Positions 34,606 to 47,937 of a stretch of DNA of 64,000 bases are shown one piece after another. A model generated the notes under the pieces. That model made no database searches. It was given only the letters and a program-made list of their open reading frames with translations, and was not told the origin of the DNA. Position numbers and translations under genes: made by a program. The DNA comes from Galaxea fascicularis (taxonomy: Eukaryota; Cnidaria; Anthozoa; Scleractinia; Euphylliidae): assembly GCA_948470475.1 (NCBI GenBank), contig OX419335.1:35547797-35611796 (forward strand). The letters are read 5' to 3'. Numbering within the stretch: position 1 is the first letter of the stretch; every line of letters begins with the position of its first letter.

Positions 34606-34962
34606 GAGTGCAACGTTTATGGATATATTTTTGTGGCTATAGCCTTACAACTACATCCTTCTTCAGCCTTTACAAAAGTATAAGTTTATCCGTGGCCTCT
34701 CTATGTACGTACATACTGACAAACTCATCGAATGTCGCGTTTTAAGTTCCAAGACGTTCCACGAGACGGATACGTCCAAATGTTTCTTGATTTTAATTGT
34801 GTTTGTTTATCATGTCCCGTCGACCTGTAATAATCACATGTCTAACAAGTGAAAGTGAAGAGATTTTGTTGAAACTGGCGATTTCCTCTCGCAAGTAAGA
34901 TCAGAGGACGTTTTGTCAACCATGTCGGCCTCCATTGGTCGGCATGGGATAAATAAACAGCA

Positions 34963-35285
34963 TTCTCCATTTGGCGTGAAAATATGCTCACATATGTGTC
35001 CGAGGACATTATCTGTTCCGAGAAACGAATAGCTTCGCTCTCGGAAAACTTTAAGTTTCGAGGAACTGATTATGTGCAAGGATAAATATCCGAGCAGATT
35101 TTTAAAGCCAAATGGGGGCTACTGTCTTTATTATCCTTGAAATATATTTCACAACACGCATTTGGGGGAGTATCAGAAAATAGTCTCCATTTGGCGCGAA
35201 AATATGTTCGGATATTTGTCCGCGGACATTATCTGTTCCGAGAAGCAAACAGTTCGCTCTCGGAAAATTGTGAGCTCCAAGGGGT
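34963..35285. repeat. Tandem pair of about 100-bp repeats
   Basis: 34963-35062 and 35186-35285 are direct, about 85% similar copies beginning CCATTTGGCG and sharing GGACATTATCTGTTCCGAGA and CGCTCTCGGAAAA. They are probably dispersed repeat ends. Confidence 0.7.
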
Positions 35286-36125
35286 GAAGGTTAAACCACA
35301 CCACAAAATTTGGCAAGGCTAAGCAACGCTGCTTAAAATTCAAACTAATTTTCATTTGTTTGTAACACCCCATGTCAGCGGATTACAATGAGTGAACGTG
35401 TTAATACACTTCACGCTCCTTTAATTCCATCCTTCACTGATTCGTCGCCTGTCCCATTGTTCGAACAAAAATGCAGCCTAAAGAAATAACATGTAATTAG
35501 CCTATGTAGAGATCATGGGCATTCGTTGTGAGATAAATATACTCAATTGACTAAAAAATACCAGAAGCAACATCGCCCAATCAGTCTGACAAGTGAGCTT
35601 CGTTAACGTGTTAGTTGCTCGGTGTTTTCAAGCCGATCCAAATATTTTACATTGTAGATTACGCTATGAATTTTTAATGCAGTACAAAAAGAGGTGAGAC
35701 AAAAGGCACTCCCGTTAGTTCGAGCAGTGTGCGCCGTGTGCTGCTGAGGTTCATTTTGAAATCCTTGGTTCGCAGTCTTATTGATGTGCGCTGTGAAAGA
35801 TCAGAGTTCTCTACAGGTTAGTTCTTCTAGAATTTTTATCTGGTTTGACTGTGAAATTTGTCTTGGCAAGTTATTGCCGGCAACATCAAGCGAACATCAG
35901 CGATTTAAGTTTCGTTCTTGAACATGGCCGGTTAATCTGAACAAAATCTTGTCAGACGAACTCAACCTGGTTTCGTTGCTCGATTTCGAGATGATGATGT
36001 GAGCGTCGTAAGATTTTCTGTCGCTAAACAGCAACATTTCGCATCCAAACCCGAGTGTAGACAATTTTAAGTAACTGGCGGTCTCCTTTTCTTCTCTCTT
36101 GTTAGTTAGATGACATAATGAGTGA

Positions 36126-36189
36126 ATTATAACTTACACGATTGGTGGAGCGTACAGGAACGATTCGAAAAAATCCACGATTACAGAAG
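36126..36189 (+). CDS. Candidate internal exon (weak)
   Basis: An open stretch bounded by a strong donor (GAAG/GTAAGA), in a phase that would join the segment at 37152. In that frame it reads TYTIGGAYRNDSKKSTITE. There is no in-frame ATG, and a TGA at 36123 lies just upstream, so it may instead be a non-coding 5' exon. Confidence 0.2.
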
Positions 36190-36632
36190 GTAAGATTTCA
36201 CCGGTTTTGTTTTTTTTTTAATTCGTTTGTTCGTCCATCTTTCTCTTGCATGAAACACGCGCCGTAATCCCGCAACATAATTATGGGGAGCTTAAATGAG
36301 CACTGTCACCGGGATTTTTGCTGTTTTGGGTTCAGTTCTGCCAAAATAACTGCCCTTTACCTGTTATCGAGTAAAAAAGCAGGGAGAGCCAACCATAATA
36401 ACCTCTTTGGCGATTTTTCAGCGCATAGCTTGAAATTTTGAAAAAATTGGCAAGCTTTTCAAATTTCAATCCATTTCCATCCTCATCATCTTTGATGGAA
36501 TACAGGAGCTTATGCTGTCAATGCAGTACTACGGTATTTGGGAGCAAAACCAGACCATTATTTTAAGGTTTCCACTGATGCACTAGCACCTTTAACCTTT
36601 TAAGTGATGGTACAATAGCGTGACAGTGCCCC

Positions 36633-36984
36633 TTTAAGCAACGGGCACGGCAACGGCAACGAGAACGCCACAAAACAATGGGATTAATGAGCAAAAACGA
36701 TCGCTCCACTGCACTTGCGTTTACAGTTTGGTACATTTCTTTACCTTCCTCTGCAAAACAACAACGTGAAATGACCAAAATTTAGGTTTTCTCGAGAACG
36801 TGTTCGCACGACGGCAGGTTTGCCTTCCTTCTTTGCTGTAACACCGCTCACCGTAATTTAGACCATGGACAGCTCATGTTGAACGAATTGGAATAATCGA
36901 TAAAAAAGTTACCAAAACGAGAAGTTGTATTTTAAAATGACGTTTTCGTCACAGTCGCCGTCGTCGTTGCTTAAGCTCCCTATT
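36633..36984. mobile_element. Dispersed element, ACGGCAACGAGAACGCC type, copy 2
   Basis: Direct-orientation relative of 34253-34605, with the same GGTACATTTCTTTACCTTCC and AACAACAACGTGAAATGACC core and inverted ends. Confidence 0.75.
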
Positions 36985-37151
36985 GTGCTGTTTTTGCGAC
37001 TGCATGCGACAGCGTCAAATTCTGTTGCTATCCGAGTCGAAATTCTGTTGAATGAGTGGTCACGATGCCCTACCGTCTGTCTATGTGGTGTGGTCCGGCT
37101 CTGTTTTTATTGCAATAAATATTGTCTAATCGATCAGTTTCTATCTTTCAG

Positions 37152-37273
37152 GTCAAAATGTGAATGGTTATGAAAAACATACGATTGGGGAACGCAAGCC
37201 AACAATGTTCAATCACCCTGCCACTCAAGCTCCAGCTAATTCAGATAAGTCCAAAACGTGTTATTCAATTTAG
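37152..37273 (+). CDS. Candidate terminal exon ending in a CaaX-like CYSI
   Basis: It follows a good acceptor (TTTCTATCTTTCAG). In the phase-1 frame it reads GQNVNGYEKHTIGERKPT and ends SDKSKTCYSI before TAG at 37271-37273. The last four residues fit a prenylation CaaX box. Family unknown; the match may be chance. Confidence 0.25.
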
Positions 37274-37679
37274 TTAACTGGAGTAACGTGGCTACAAGCC
37301 CATAGCTTTTGTTTTAAAATTTACTTGAAATAATAAGGGCGACCAATTGGCGGTATCTAGTATGTTTTTGCAGATTGCTAGTCAATTAATTTCCATTTAT
37401 TTGAATTAGGAAATTTTCGTAAAGTTTATATCGTTTTAACGGTGGGGACAAACATCTCTATACAGTGATACCTAAGAAGATAGGGGAAATTTGGGTTTTT
37501 CCTTTACCGCCAAATTTCAAGGATTCCGAAAAATAAACACCGTCGTGAATTTCAAAACGAATTCGTTTGTATTGATTCATACATAAATTATGCATTCAAG
37601 TTAGTCCTTTCCACGCCAAGTAGTGATTAGGGACCTCTTAAGAGGTTTACTTGGAGGTTTCTGTAACCCATCAGAGGCT

Positions 37680-38000
37680 CCTGGGGATAAGTGGCCCGCC
37701 CACCCCTGACGTGTGCGAGGGCAGACGAAAACAGCACCAAGAACTTATGTTCCCTACTCTAAGTTTCATTCGGCGTGTGGGTTCTTTGACATCCCCTTCC
37801 AGTTTCACGTGTGGAACAGTGTAGGAGATAAGGCTAGCGGCTACTGTCCAATGACGCGATTATCTGAACTGAAGCAGTCGTTAGAGCGGTACACAGCCAG
37901 CATGATCTTACCAGGAACCCTGGTTTGTGGTCCGGTCTGGGGTTTGAGCCCGCGACCTCCTGCTCAGCAGTCCGATGCTCTGCCAACCGAGGTAGCATCA
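37680..38000 (-). mobile_element. tRNA-derived SINE, family B, copy 1
   Basis: The minus strand starts ACCTCGGTTGGCAGAGCATC (box A region) with GGTCGCGGGCTCAAACCCC as box B, then GTAAGATCATGCTGGCTGTG and GTCAAAGAACCCACACGCC. Copies on the + strand are at 42480-42850 and 61508-61860. Confidence 0.8.
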
Positions 38001-38009
38001 ACAATAAAG

Positions 38010-39130
38010 CGCTTTTTCAACTGCATCGCTGTCACGAAATTTTCTATTTTTTGTCATGTTCTAATTTAGCTTTTTGTTTCAGTTTTTCGGTCTTAGTATT
38101 TCGTATGATCCTAGTGTTAATTCAACGTTGTAGTGTAGTGGTTTGTAATTAGAGATGTATTGTAACGTAGTCTGTAACTAAAAGCGTGTAAGTTTATTGT
38201 TCTTAAGTGTTCATTTAGTAAAGCGTTGCTATCATAGGATTGTAAGGTATCGTGTTTGGCACATAGGAGTGTAAGTAACATAGGAGAAAATAGTAACATA
38301 GGAGTGTAAGGTACCGCGTTTTACAATAATTATGTATGTAAAGTGTTAATTGCTAAACTAATTATGCCTATATATAAATGTAAGTTTCGTGGTTACTGGT
38401 TGGTGGTTGAAGTGGCAAACAGTCGGTTGTTGGAAAGTTGACGAAAGAATTGAGAAGAGGAGCTGAACGGCCTTTCCTTGCTAAAAGACATTAGCAGACG
38501 CCGACCAAGGTTCAAGGACAAAACCCATTTGTCATTGGCGGTATTTGTGGGCCTGAGGGTTGAAGGAAGAAGTTGAGAAGTTTTACGGAGACTAGCTGTA
38601 AGAGCAAAGAAACAGCTGGAAAGTGAAAGCTTGATAAACCTTTAAGGGGAATGAAAGGGAGGGTACTTCGAAAATTTACCCCTCCCGGTTTGTAGTCTAC
38701 GTTTTGATTTAATTACACCCTGGCGTAGTCTCGATAGAAATCAGTAGAAATCGATTGGATGATTAAAAACAAATCAATGCAGTTGAACTGAATTCTTGTT
38801 GCTATCAGAAGTAGATAACAACAAAAAACTTGAACAAAAACATTTGAATTGTTATCAAAAAGCAAAGTAGATAACAACGAGAATATTTCTGATCCATATA
38901 TATGGCTTATAAGCAATACTGTAACTTCCGTATGTTTTGCAGTAGATAACAATTGCAAAACTACTTCTACGGGGAATTCGAAGTTGAGATCACTGTCTAC
39001 GGACAAATCGTGTCAGCGTACGAATGTATTCGAACTTTTTCAGCAGTCGATGGCAGTCGACAACAATCGTAAACTACAAATGGTATGTGGTTCTATTTCC
39101 CGGACACTTTTCCTCTTGGTCAAACACTCC
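38010..39130. other. No gene recognised
   Basis: AT-rich sequence with short scattered direct repeats (AGTAGATAACAA at about 38810, 38868 and 38940; ACATAGGAG at 38263-38303). Nothing coding is supported. Confidence 0.4.
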
Positions 39131-39133
39131 TCT

Positions 39134-39217
39134 TTCTTCTTCTTCTTCTTCTTCTTCTTCTTCTTCTTCTTCTTCTTCTTCTTCTTCTTCTTCTTCTTCT
39201 TCTTCTTCTTCTTCTTC
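39134..39217. repeat. (CTT)n microsatellite
   Basis: About 28 uninterrupted CTT units. The open frames through it (poly-Ser, Leu, Phe, Glu, Lys) are artefacts. Confidence 0.98.
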
Positions 39218-40352
39218 GTAACATACAAAATCCATTCCAATGGGGAATGGCAAGTAGTCCACTATAACTTTTTATCGGCCGGAGTTGTCTCGTTTAGTCG
39301 GCAAGCTCATTTCCTCTTCAAAAAGTTCACCGACGCAAATTTTGTTGCTTCGTAAGCTGCATTGTTTTACTTTCATTGAAGTAATTCCTCTCGAAATACA
39401 CAAAAAAGGTTTAGTTTTCGGAAACAGTTATCTCGTAACAAAGTGTTTCAGTTTCGGAATCAAAGCTTGACGACCAAGGCCATTTCTGAGGAAGATTAAA
39501 GTAACACCTCGATAATCTTTTGGGAGCTTATTGTAATATCGGGACAAGATGAAGGCCGAAAACCTTTGGAGAAAACACCACTTTAATAAAACGTTTACTG
39601 CCGGAGAACAGCAAATTACTCTGGTGACAAGCCTTCGGATCTGCCATTTATATGAATTGGTTTGCCACGCCAAATTCGATTGCTACGGACTGAACTCAAT
39701 CGAATCTGTTTACGACACTCTTGGGTTAACGGGAGTAGCCGACCACATGCTATTTTAATATGAAACTTTCGGTTGTTGCTTTCTCGAAAGTAAATATGAA
39801 GTCAAATGCAAAAATAATCCAGGAACTACATACCGTAGTTACTGATTAACACCAGCAACGTTTTGATTTCAGCGATTCTCAAATCAAAGGAACTCGTGTA
39901 TTGATGCGCCGGAAGATTCTTGGAATGTGCACGATTTGTTTGTATTGATTGTTCCTTGCGTAACTTTGAAAGCTTTATTTTAAGGTGGTTTGCCATAGAA
40001 TTATATGATTATCACATACTGGGTGCCCTATTCTTGATCTAAATTCAAATCACTCTTTTTTTCATTGTTACCAATTCAATAAAACTGAGTGTTTGTCGAT
40101 ATTTTGCAGATAGAGTAATGCTCTCCAGTTAAAACTAACAAAATATCCAAGCACAAGTGTTCATCGGGTGTCTGAAGCTTCGATTTTAATTTCAGTTTCT
40201 TCGATGAAACCTCCTGATATTTTCACAGAAAAACGAAAAAACAAATATAGGTTAACAACCGCAATAGCGGTTTCCCAAGAATGGCGGAGAGAAAGCCCTG
40301 GGAGCGAGGTTGCCAAGATCCTTTGCGTTTTTAATTTATACCTTTTAAGGCC

Positions 40353-40404
40353 GATACACACGAGGGGTTAGCACACTCCAGGAGCAAAACCCCTCGTGTG
40401 TATC
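40353..40404. repeat. Perfect 17-bp stem hairpin
   Basis: GATACACACGAGGGGTT (40353-40369) pairs exactly with AACCCCTCGTGTGTATC (40388-40404) around an 18-base loop. It is probably a small foldback repeat. No gene is nearby. Confidence 0.8.
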
Positions 40405-42479
40405 TGTCTTTATTCTTTCTTTATTTACCGTATTTTCAGTGCCGATCATGTAAAATAAAAGGCCTCGAGGAGGACATGTGGTTAATTGTAGTGAATAGCA
40501 ACCACAATGGTTCAAAAAGAGTTTCCGAGTTTTAGTTTATTGCTAAGTATTCTTTTAAAATCAGTTGCGTGTTCGGCATATACATTCTCTCCACCAATGG
40601 GTGCAACATTGCAAAGGTGGACACAATGGTACACAAGAAGTTTTGCGATGTGTCCGCTGTGATTTTGTTATGTCAGAACCTTTTTGTGTACCAGAATTCA
40701 CGAATTCTCTTTGTTTATGTACATCTCAGATCTGGCCTAAAAAGGTACCCCTTCAGGGAAAGTAGCTTGGTATACTTGATTATCTGGATTGTTGGGAGTA
40801 CTCCCTTTCGATCGACAACTGTGATATGTATAACTGGAGGGAATGGGTTACAAGTCAATTACGTAGAGCATAAATGAAAATGCTTTAAATTTTTGTTTCA
40901 TATTTAAGGTAATCAAGGGCTTTAAGTAAACAAATCTCAGGATTTGTGAAAAGATCGTTACGAGTCTGCATAACCTCGCAAAGGACCACATATTACATTG
41001 TAAAGAGATCGCAGTGTGTCTACTGACATAATACTAAAGATAAATTTGCTGTTATCAAGAAAGAACAAGACGCCAAAGGCGTTTACGCAGGATGTGTTGG
41101 TCGATGTTTAATACAGTAACACTAAATTTGAATGGTTGCCCACAGTGAGAATCTACCTTTTCATACGTACAAATAAATGGAAATGTAACAATTAGTAGAG
41201 TATTACAAGCATCAATCGATAAGTTGTGAGTGAACACACTGGTTCGATTAGTGAACTCGCTGGTTCGATTCACGTGAACTCATTGGTTTGATCAATGAAA
41301 CACTGGTTTCAAGCACACGCCAGCTATCCAATTATTCACGGGTCAATAAACAGGGAAATTGTTGGTTCGATCGCTGGCAAACACACAAGTTTATGTCATG
41401 ACTGTCTGTGCAATTGTTCATGGTTCAATACACAAAACCAAAGCAACGTTAAAATGCAAAGGCGTTTTATTTTCGGCTCGAATAAAGCTACGCAAAGCAA
41501 AGCAAGCGAACTGCTAGGCTCTTGTATGACTTGTATAGCACAATTTACGCAGACTGATAAAAGTTGTTTGGAAATACAAGACGAATCGAAGGATATAAAA
41601 GCACGGTGAAAATTCGCATCCAAACCTGTAATTTTTTGCAAAGTGGATCCCCAGTCTCAGCAGTCAAACGAACTTCAAAACCACACTTTCTGATCCGTCC
41701 TCGAAGAGGGATTTCTTCATCATTATCACCACGAAATAGTCACGTCGACCGCCACGTCTAAGCACATGGGAAAACGAGTCTGCAATGTTCTTTGACTACG
41801 TATGGCTCACAGAGATCGGAGACATTCGACATTCGTACCACGATTTCTCTTGCGCCACGTTTTCGAATCTCCAAATATTTTCATTTGAAATGTAGTATTC
41901 AATAAAACGGTAGCAATTACAAAATGTATAAAAAGCAGTTATTCTCATTACAACCCGCGTTAAAAGGTGAAAATCGATTACAATAACTCCGGTAAATCTC
42001 GGGGTGTTTTCGGTCTCACTTCGTGAGATTACTCCGAAAGCTTCCAAAAAGTCACAGACACTCTCACTCACGCACCCGATGGCATTATGGTGACTGGCTT
42101 AACAGCCAGTAACCACAAAAAGAATTATTACAATTAGTGTTGTTACAGTTATTTTTGCCGATTTCTATCGATTTTCTTTAGTGCCTTTGCCAGGTATACA
42201 GAAAAATTATTTTAGTGCCCCTCAGGAGTTTCTGGGATTTTCCAGGATGGAAAGGTGAAACAACATTTACATATCCACAATCCCATGGAAATCTAATCCT
42301 TTGCGTTTTGCCAATCGGTTTCTTTTTAGTTGGCTTTTACGCATAGCACCAGAACCTAAAATATACATTTTTTTCATTGTTTGTTTTCTGCCATCCATCT
42401 TTGATTAAATTTAGTGATTGCTTGCGACAACAAGGAAAAACAGAAAGCGTAAGATCTTAAGGAACGTCAAACCTTGCTA
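40405..42479. other. No gene recognised
   Basis: Short open frames only, without family features or splice support. A few GGTTCGATTxGTGAAC words recur at 41240-41300. Confidence 0.4.
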
Positions 42480-42850
42480 ATAAGGGAGGGGAGACTTGGA
42501 ACACGGTGGGTTCATGATTTGCGGGTTCAAACTCTCAGACCGGTGCACAAACCAGGGTCCTGGTAAGATCATGCTGGCTGTGTGCTCAACGTCTACTTTA
42601 GTTCAGATGATCCAGTCAGTGGGCAGTGACGTTAAGCTGCTGGCCTTGTCTCCTTCACCTCCCCACGTAAAACTGGATGGGCACGTAAAAGAACCCACAC
42701 ACTGATCGAAAAGAGTAGGGACCGTAGTTCGCGTTGCTGTGGTCTGTTCTCACACACATAAGGGTGGTTGGGCTGACCACCTGTCTCCAAGAGCCTCTAT
42801 TGAGTCGCAGAAACCTCATTGGTAACCTCTTAGGAGTGCCACTAGGCATC
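42480..42850 (+). mobile_element. tRNA-derived SINE, family B, copy 2
   Basis: Box B-like GCGGGTTCAAACTCT near 42521, then GGTAAGATCATGCTGGCTGT, CAGTTCAGATGATCC-type and AAAAGAGTAGGGACCGTAG words matching the copies at 37680 and 61508. A short (CA)n run follows at 42858-42876. Confidence 0.8.
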
Positions 42851-43042
42851 GAGAAGATTACACACACACACACACATTCTAGTAAAATAATTTCATAGAG
42901 GAAATTTCAGTTTGATTTGATCTTCAAATAGTGTAAAGAGAATTTCAGTTCAGGTTTCATTATTTTTCTACTCGGATGTATCCCACTCTTTCTAATACTG
43001 TTTATTTGTTTTCTCCAGTGTTTCAGTCATACAACCGAGATA

Positions 43043-43108
43043 ATGGAGCAAGTGATAGATACAGCCATCGGGGATAACATTTCGTCAAACACGCTCCACT
43101 ATGGGAAG
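43043..43108 (+). CDS. Candidate first coding exon (weak)
   Basis: An acceptor-like TTGTTTTCTCCAG precedes at 43007-43019. An ATG at 43043 opens 22 codons (MEQVIDTAIGDNISSNTLHY, then GK) up to a good donor GTAAGA at 43109. The donor context (GAAGGTAAGATTT) is the same as at 36186-36198. No downstream exon was identified in the window. Confidence 0.22.
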
Positions 43109-43129
43109 GTAAGATTTCTTTGACCTTGT

Positions 43130-46100
43130 TAGACGTCCTCTTTTTTGCGTTATTTTAATCAAAATATCCCAATCTCCCTGCTGTCCGATTTACGACGACT
43201 CCAACACTGCATACATTTACTGCTATTGCAAGAACTTGGAGTTGGATTTGTTTTACACTGAGGAGTAAAGAAACCGGTATTAAAAACTTCATAGTTAAGC
43301 TTCTTTGTAGCCACATATATTACTTTTTACCTCGGTTTATAGTTGATTTTCTTTGAGCTTTGGTAAAGAATTGCTGAGACGTAAACTAAGGACAACTTAA
43401 CGCTCCTCTTTCAATATTTTTTTTCCTACCGGGTCAGAAATTTTCCATCCTCGGAGACTCATGGGCAGATAGTCGGGACGGGACGAAGTTGGTAATTTCA
43501 AGCTGAAACATTGCTTTTCTTTACAAGAACAACACTTTGAAATTTGGTCAGATACGCAGCTGGCCCAATGCAGAATTGATAATTCTGTAAAAGTACGATC
43601 AGAGCTGAGATAGGAAATCGATAGCACTGACTTACACGGCGGCCAAGTTGGACCAAAAAGTCAATTAACTTTCAGAAAATTGCGGTTTTGATCTCGTTTT
43701 TTTGCGGAAAAGTGCCACCGAGTTAAAATTGGTTCTGTTTCTTTTTACTTAAACTTTTTTTTCCTAAATTTAATTTTTATTTGTAAATTTGCGTCATGAC
43801 ATTTGATGAAAACAAACATAATTAATGAATTCTGCGAGACTAAACACGAGGGACTAATTTCGGGCAGTTTTGATATTGTCAACTTTATCAGCAAAAGAAT
43901 ATTGAAACAAGCTCAAACTGCATGTGTTTTCTTGTCCCATAAAATTTACGGCTTCGCGAAGGATGCCACAAAACGTCACACATACTCTCACAGATCTTCT
44001 CGGAATGACTCTTACTCAATGTTACTTTGCTTTACGAACAGCGATTTGAAATTTACCAATTTAATCCCACCAAATGACGCGGAGACTAATCCAAATAAAA
44101 TAAAACCATTTGTTTTCGCTTAACGTTTCAATTTTGAATTATCGTAATAAAACCCATATGTAACGTCTTAAATAATTTTGAAGAGAACCTGCGACTTAGT
44201 CCTGCGCTCTGACGATTCGGCAGTCATGAAACTTTGATTTAGTAATTCGTTGACAAGCCACCCAAGAGTAAACTGCATACCTTCAGAACGTTCCGCCAAA
44301 ACACCTGCTTCTGCAGTATTTCCTTCAATTCGATGGTGTCGCTTTTCTTTGAGGTGATTTTTTGAAACTTGTAAGAGATTTTAAACCTATAGATTTCAAC
44401 TTAACAAGATTTTTCGACCTTCTAGCGATTAACTTTCCGCAGGTGTTTGCGACTGGAAGGAAGACAGATAAATTGGTCATTTTTAAGACGCCTAAAATCA
44501 GCAAAAAAATATTTTGAACACTTACACTTTTCAAGACCTTTTATAATAAAAGCACAGTGTGGTAAAAATTTAAAATATCCTGCATTGATCGCATATCGGA
44601 GAAAATATGCATAATTAAGCCCCATTTGCACGACATTCATTTTAGACCCGGCACTCCTAAATTTAGATACGCGGGCCGATAGTTTTGCCACGGCCGCTTG
44701 TTTTTTGGTTATGTAAATGCAAATATGTCGGCATACGGGCCAAGAAAATCAGGCGGACCGAGACCACCTCGTGAGGTGATCCTGGTCCGCCTAAAAAGTG
44801 ACCCGCGTGCCAAAACGAGATTTTGCCAGGCTTCAGTGACTTATTAAGTGACCACAAACTCAATAAGGGATGCGCAAATGCTGTCTCCGTGATTCACTGA
44901 TACAAGTACACACAAAAGAAGAAGTAAGCAATGGTTAACCTAAATTCTGCTGTCGACGCGAGGTAATACAGGGTTATTGCAAGTCGACAGTTTGGAGTAA
45001 CAGCCTTTCAAATCAATGTATCTTGACGAGACATACCTTTAGAAATTTCATGGAGAAGACATTCAGAAGTTACGCGAGTTGGCCTCGAAAATTTGCATAG
45101 CAAAGGTCATCAGTAAAACTTCCTTCGGCCATGTCAAACCAGGCAAAAGAATGGGGATGTCTACCGTACCTCTCTCAATCGCGGAGGCTTTAAACAGCTC
45201 AAAATAGATCTCCATATCTTTCAATTTCATTCTACTGCCGATTATTCATAAGAATTCTATCTTTCTACTTTGAGTTCCACAGAGCTTTAACTTAATTTCA
45301 ATTGGACAAAAATATCTCTTACCCGTTTTAAAAGGATCGCTGGGAGCGTGACGCCGTTGCTTTCACAAATCCTAACTTTTGTCTTCAGTTATGCATGAAT
45401 AAGGTGGTTCAGAGACCTTTAATTATGCTGTCAAATTTTGTTCAACCCAAGCGAATTATGCCAGCCGCTGTAAATATGCCCGGAGGCTCTTTATTTTAAG
45501 AGTGCCCTTCTTATTTCAGGTGTGCTCTTTAGAAATGAACATCGAAAAACATAGAACATATTTTTGTCGTTTTTAAGTGTATCGGACCACGCCAATACCA
45601 TAGGCCCGCGATGGTTTTGCGTCCTGCTTTGATGTGTTCTCAAATAATAGTGACTGGATGACGAATATAACCTGAAACCGTCAACTGTCGGATCTTTTTT
45701 TCGGCAGAAACCTTGTTTCTTGTATACATAACTTGACTCTGTAACAATGCATCTGTCAGATCGTACATAATTGAAACGCTTCTGATTTTCTGTCTACAGG
45801 TTGAACTGGAAGTCGCTAAGACATAATTGATCCGGTTGGATCTTGGACAAGCCAAGGATATGAGCAGTGAAGATCAGCAGTAAAGTGTTATCTGTCAAGT
45901 ATTTCAGGGACACGCTGAAGCTGTACAACTACAATACCACCTTAATTGAGATACGGCCGAGTTGTTTTAACCTGTTTGCCAGCCGGCAAAAGACTGTACT
46001 TATAATTTCTAAGAGGCTTTCCCATAATGATTACAGAAAGCGAAGAGGTTCAAAGGGTAACAGCATACAATTCACAAGCATTTAAGGATTACAGCTTTGA

Positions 46101-47930
46101 TCGAAGAACTAATAGTTTGGTCTCTACCCTGATGAATTAAGGAACCTTGAATTTACTTGTGCCACAACAGAACCTCAAGCCGTTTATTCCATTAATTTTT
46201 CACTTTGAATTTGTAAATATTACTTCTCAGTACTAAAATCTATTTCTTCGCATGAACAGCAACGGAACATACAATTCTGCATCGAAATTAGGAAATATTT
46301 TGCGCACGTTTCATTCTTGTTGAAATTTTCCAGCAGTGCTATCGAGTTCTGTTTTCACAATCCAGGCTCGGCTAAAACCAAAACCAAATAGAACATTTTT
46401 TACCAAAACTTTTATTTTGTGCTACTTAATAGTTTCTTCTTCTCATAAATAGGTTTTTACGAATCTATTTCGTTTTTCTTGCGTTCCCACTAAATTCTGT
46501 TTCCACAATCTAAACTCGGCTAAAGCCAAAGTGCACTTACGAAACGTTTTGCCAAAAGGTTTTTATTTCACGGTACTAGACTCTTTTTCTCGTAAAATAT
46601 TTCGGAATCATCTTACACTTAGAGATCGCAAAGATTTAACCATTACAGTATTTTTGGGTCGTCGCCGTCTAAAACATGCATTCAAGATTGCAAATATATA
46701 AATGCAAAATAAGAGTTAAAGGCGTATTACTTTAAATTTCTGCTTTAGGTGATAATTTGCGATACTTTCTTTCCCCTTCTCGCGAGAAGGTATCAGGATT
46801 CTACCTTTTTTTTTTTCATAGATGTAATTCTTACTTTCCTGAGGTCTTCGTCAACTAAACGATTGAATAATGCAATACAAGAGATCCTAGCGCATTAGTT
46901 TTGAACTCCTATGTGTTCTAGACTAACTACCAATGACAAAGACGAAAGTTGCCGAAGTCTGGACAGGAGAGAGAGAATTTGGCATAAATAGTACTATAGT
47001 TAACAACTATTTTAGTCGTAGCACTGCAGCGATGTTTGTGACAACCCTGAAGACAACAAGGTAAGTGAACAAACTCAAATTCGAATATAGTGGCTTCCAA
47101 CAACAGACTAACTACCAGCGAGAAAATTATGAAAAAAATTCGTCTTCATGGAACACTACCATAAGATAGATTCAAATGGAACAAAAAGTATTTTTCCTTA
47201 TTTTCTTCCGTTTTGCTTACGAACTTAGTTTTTTCCTCACGAAGCTAATATTCAAAGTAGCAGTACAAACTTTCAAATAAAAAGCACTTGATTGTGAAAA
47301 TGACTCGATAGCCTATAATTTATTATTTTGAAACCTGACACTCAAAATTTTCAAATAACAACACGTTCTTTATCCATTGTGGAAAAGACTTCATAGGCCT
47401 TAAAATACTTTTTCATAAGTGGCACCCGAAATTTCAAGGTTCCTGTTCAAACGAGTAAAAACACCCCAATTAGTTACAATTAGACCATACTGTAAAACCG
47501 ACAATAAAGTCGGAAATAAACTTTCACAAAAACTAGCAATATTTCTAGTAATTCATATGCCCGACAAAGGACAATTCCCAATATTTTAGACTCGAATGTG
47601 TCAAATATGCAATACCAAATATGTAGATTTAAATCAGAAAGACAAATGTAAAGCTCTTCTCAAAATTTAATAAGAGTAAACATAAGATATTTTTAGCTTC
47701 AGAACACGAAATACTCTTATGTCTAGAAAATGTATTAAAAAATAAAGTAAAAAAACAAAGATGGCAAATAAAAAACACCAACCCTTCACATTACAGTCAA
47801 AGAAAAAATAAAGTGCCGCAACAAAACGCGGTAAACTTCTGTCTCCTTGTTAACTACGTAAAGTAAAATAACATAAGTTGGAATGGAGAATATAAAAAAG
47901 GGAACAGTAGAAAAAGTAAAGATTGGGAGA
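43130..47930. other. No gene recognised
   Basis: About 4.8 kb of AT-rich sequence. A short splice-bounded stretch ends in AACAAG/GTAAGT near 47060, but no gene model results. Nothing else is supported. Confidence 0.35.
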
Positions 47931-47937
47931 GGGAGAA

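Noticed and set aside
39040..39355. Open frames with poly-Ser, poly-Leu, poly-Phe, poly-Glu or poly-Lys
   Set aside because: Translations of the (CTT)n microsatellite in several frames.
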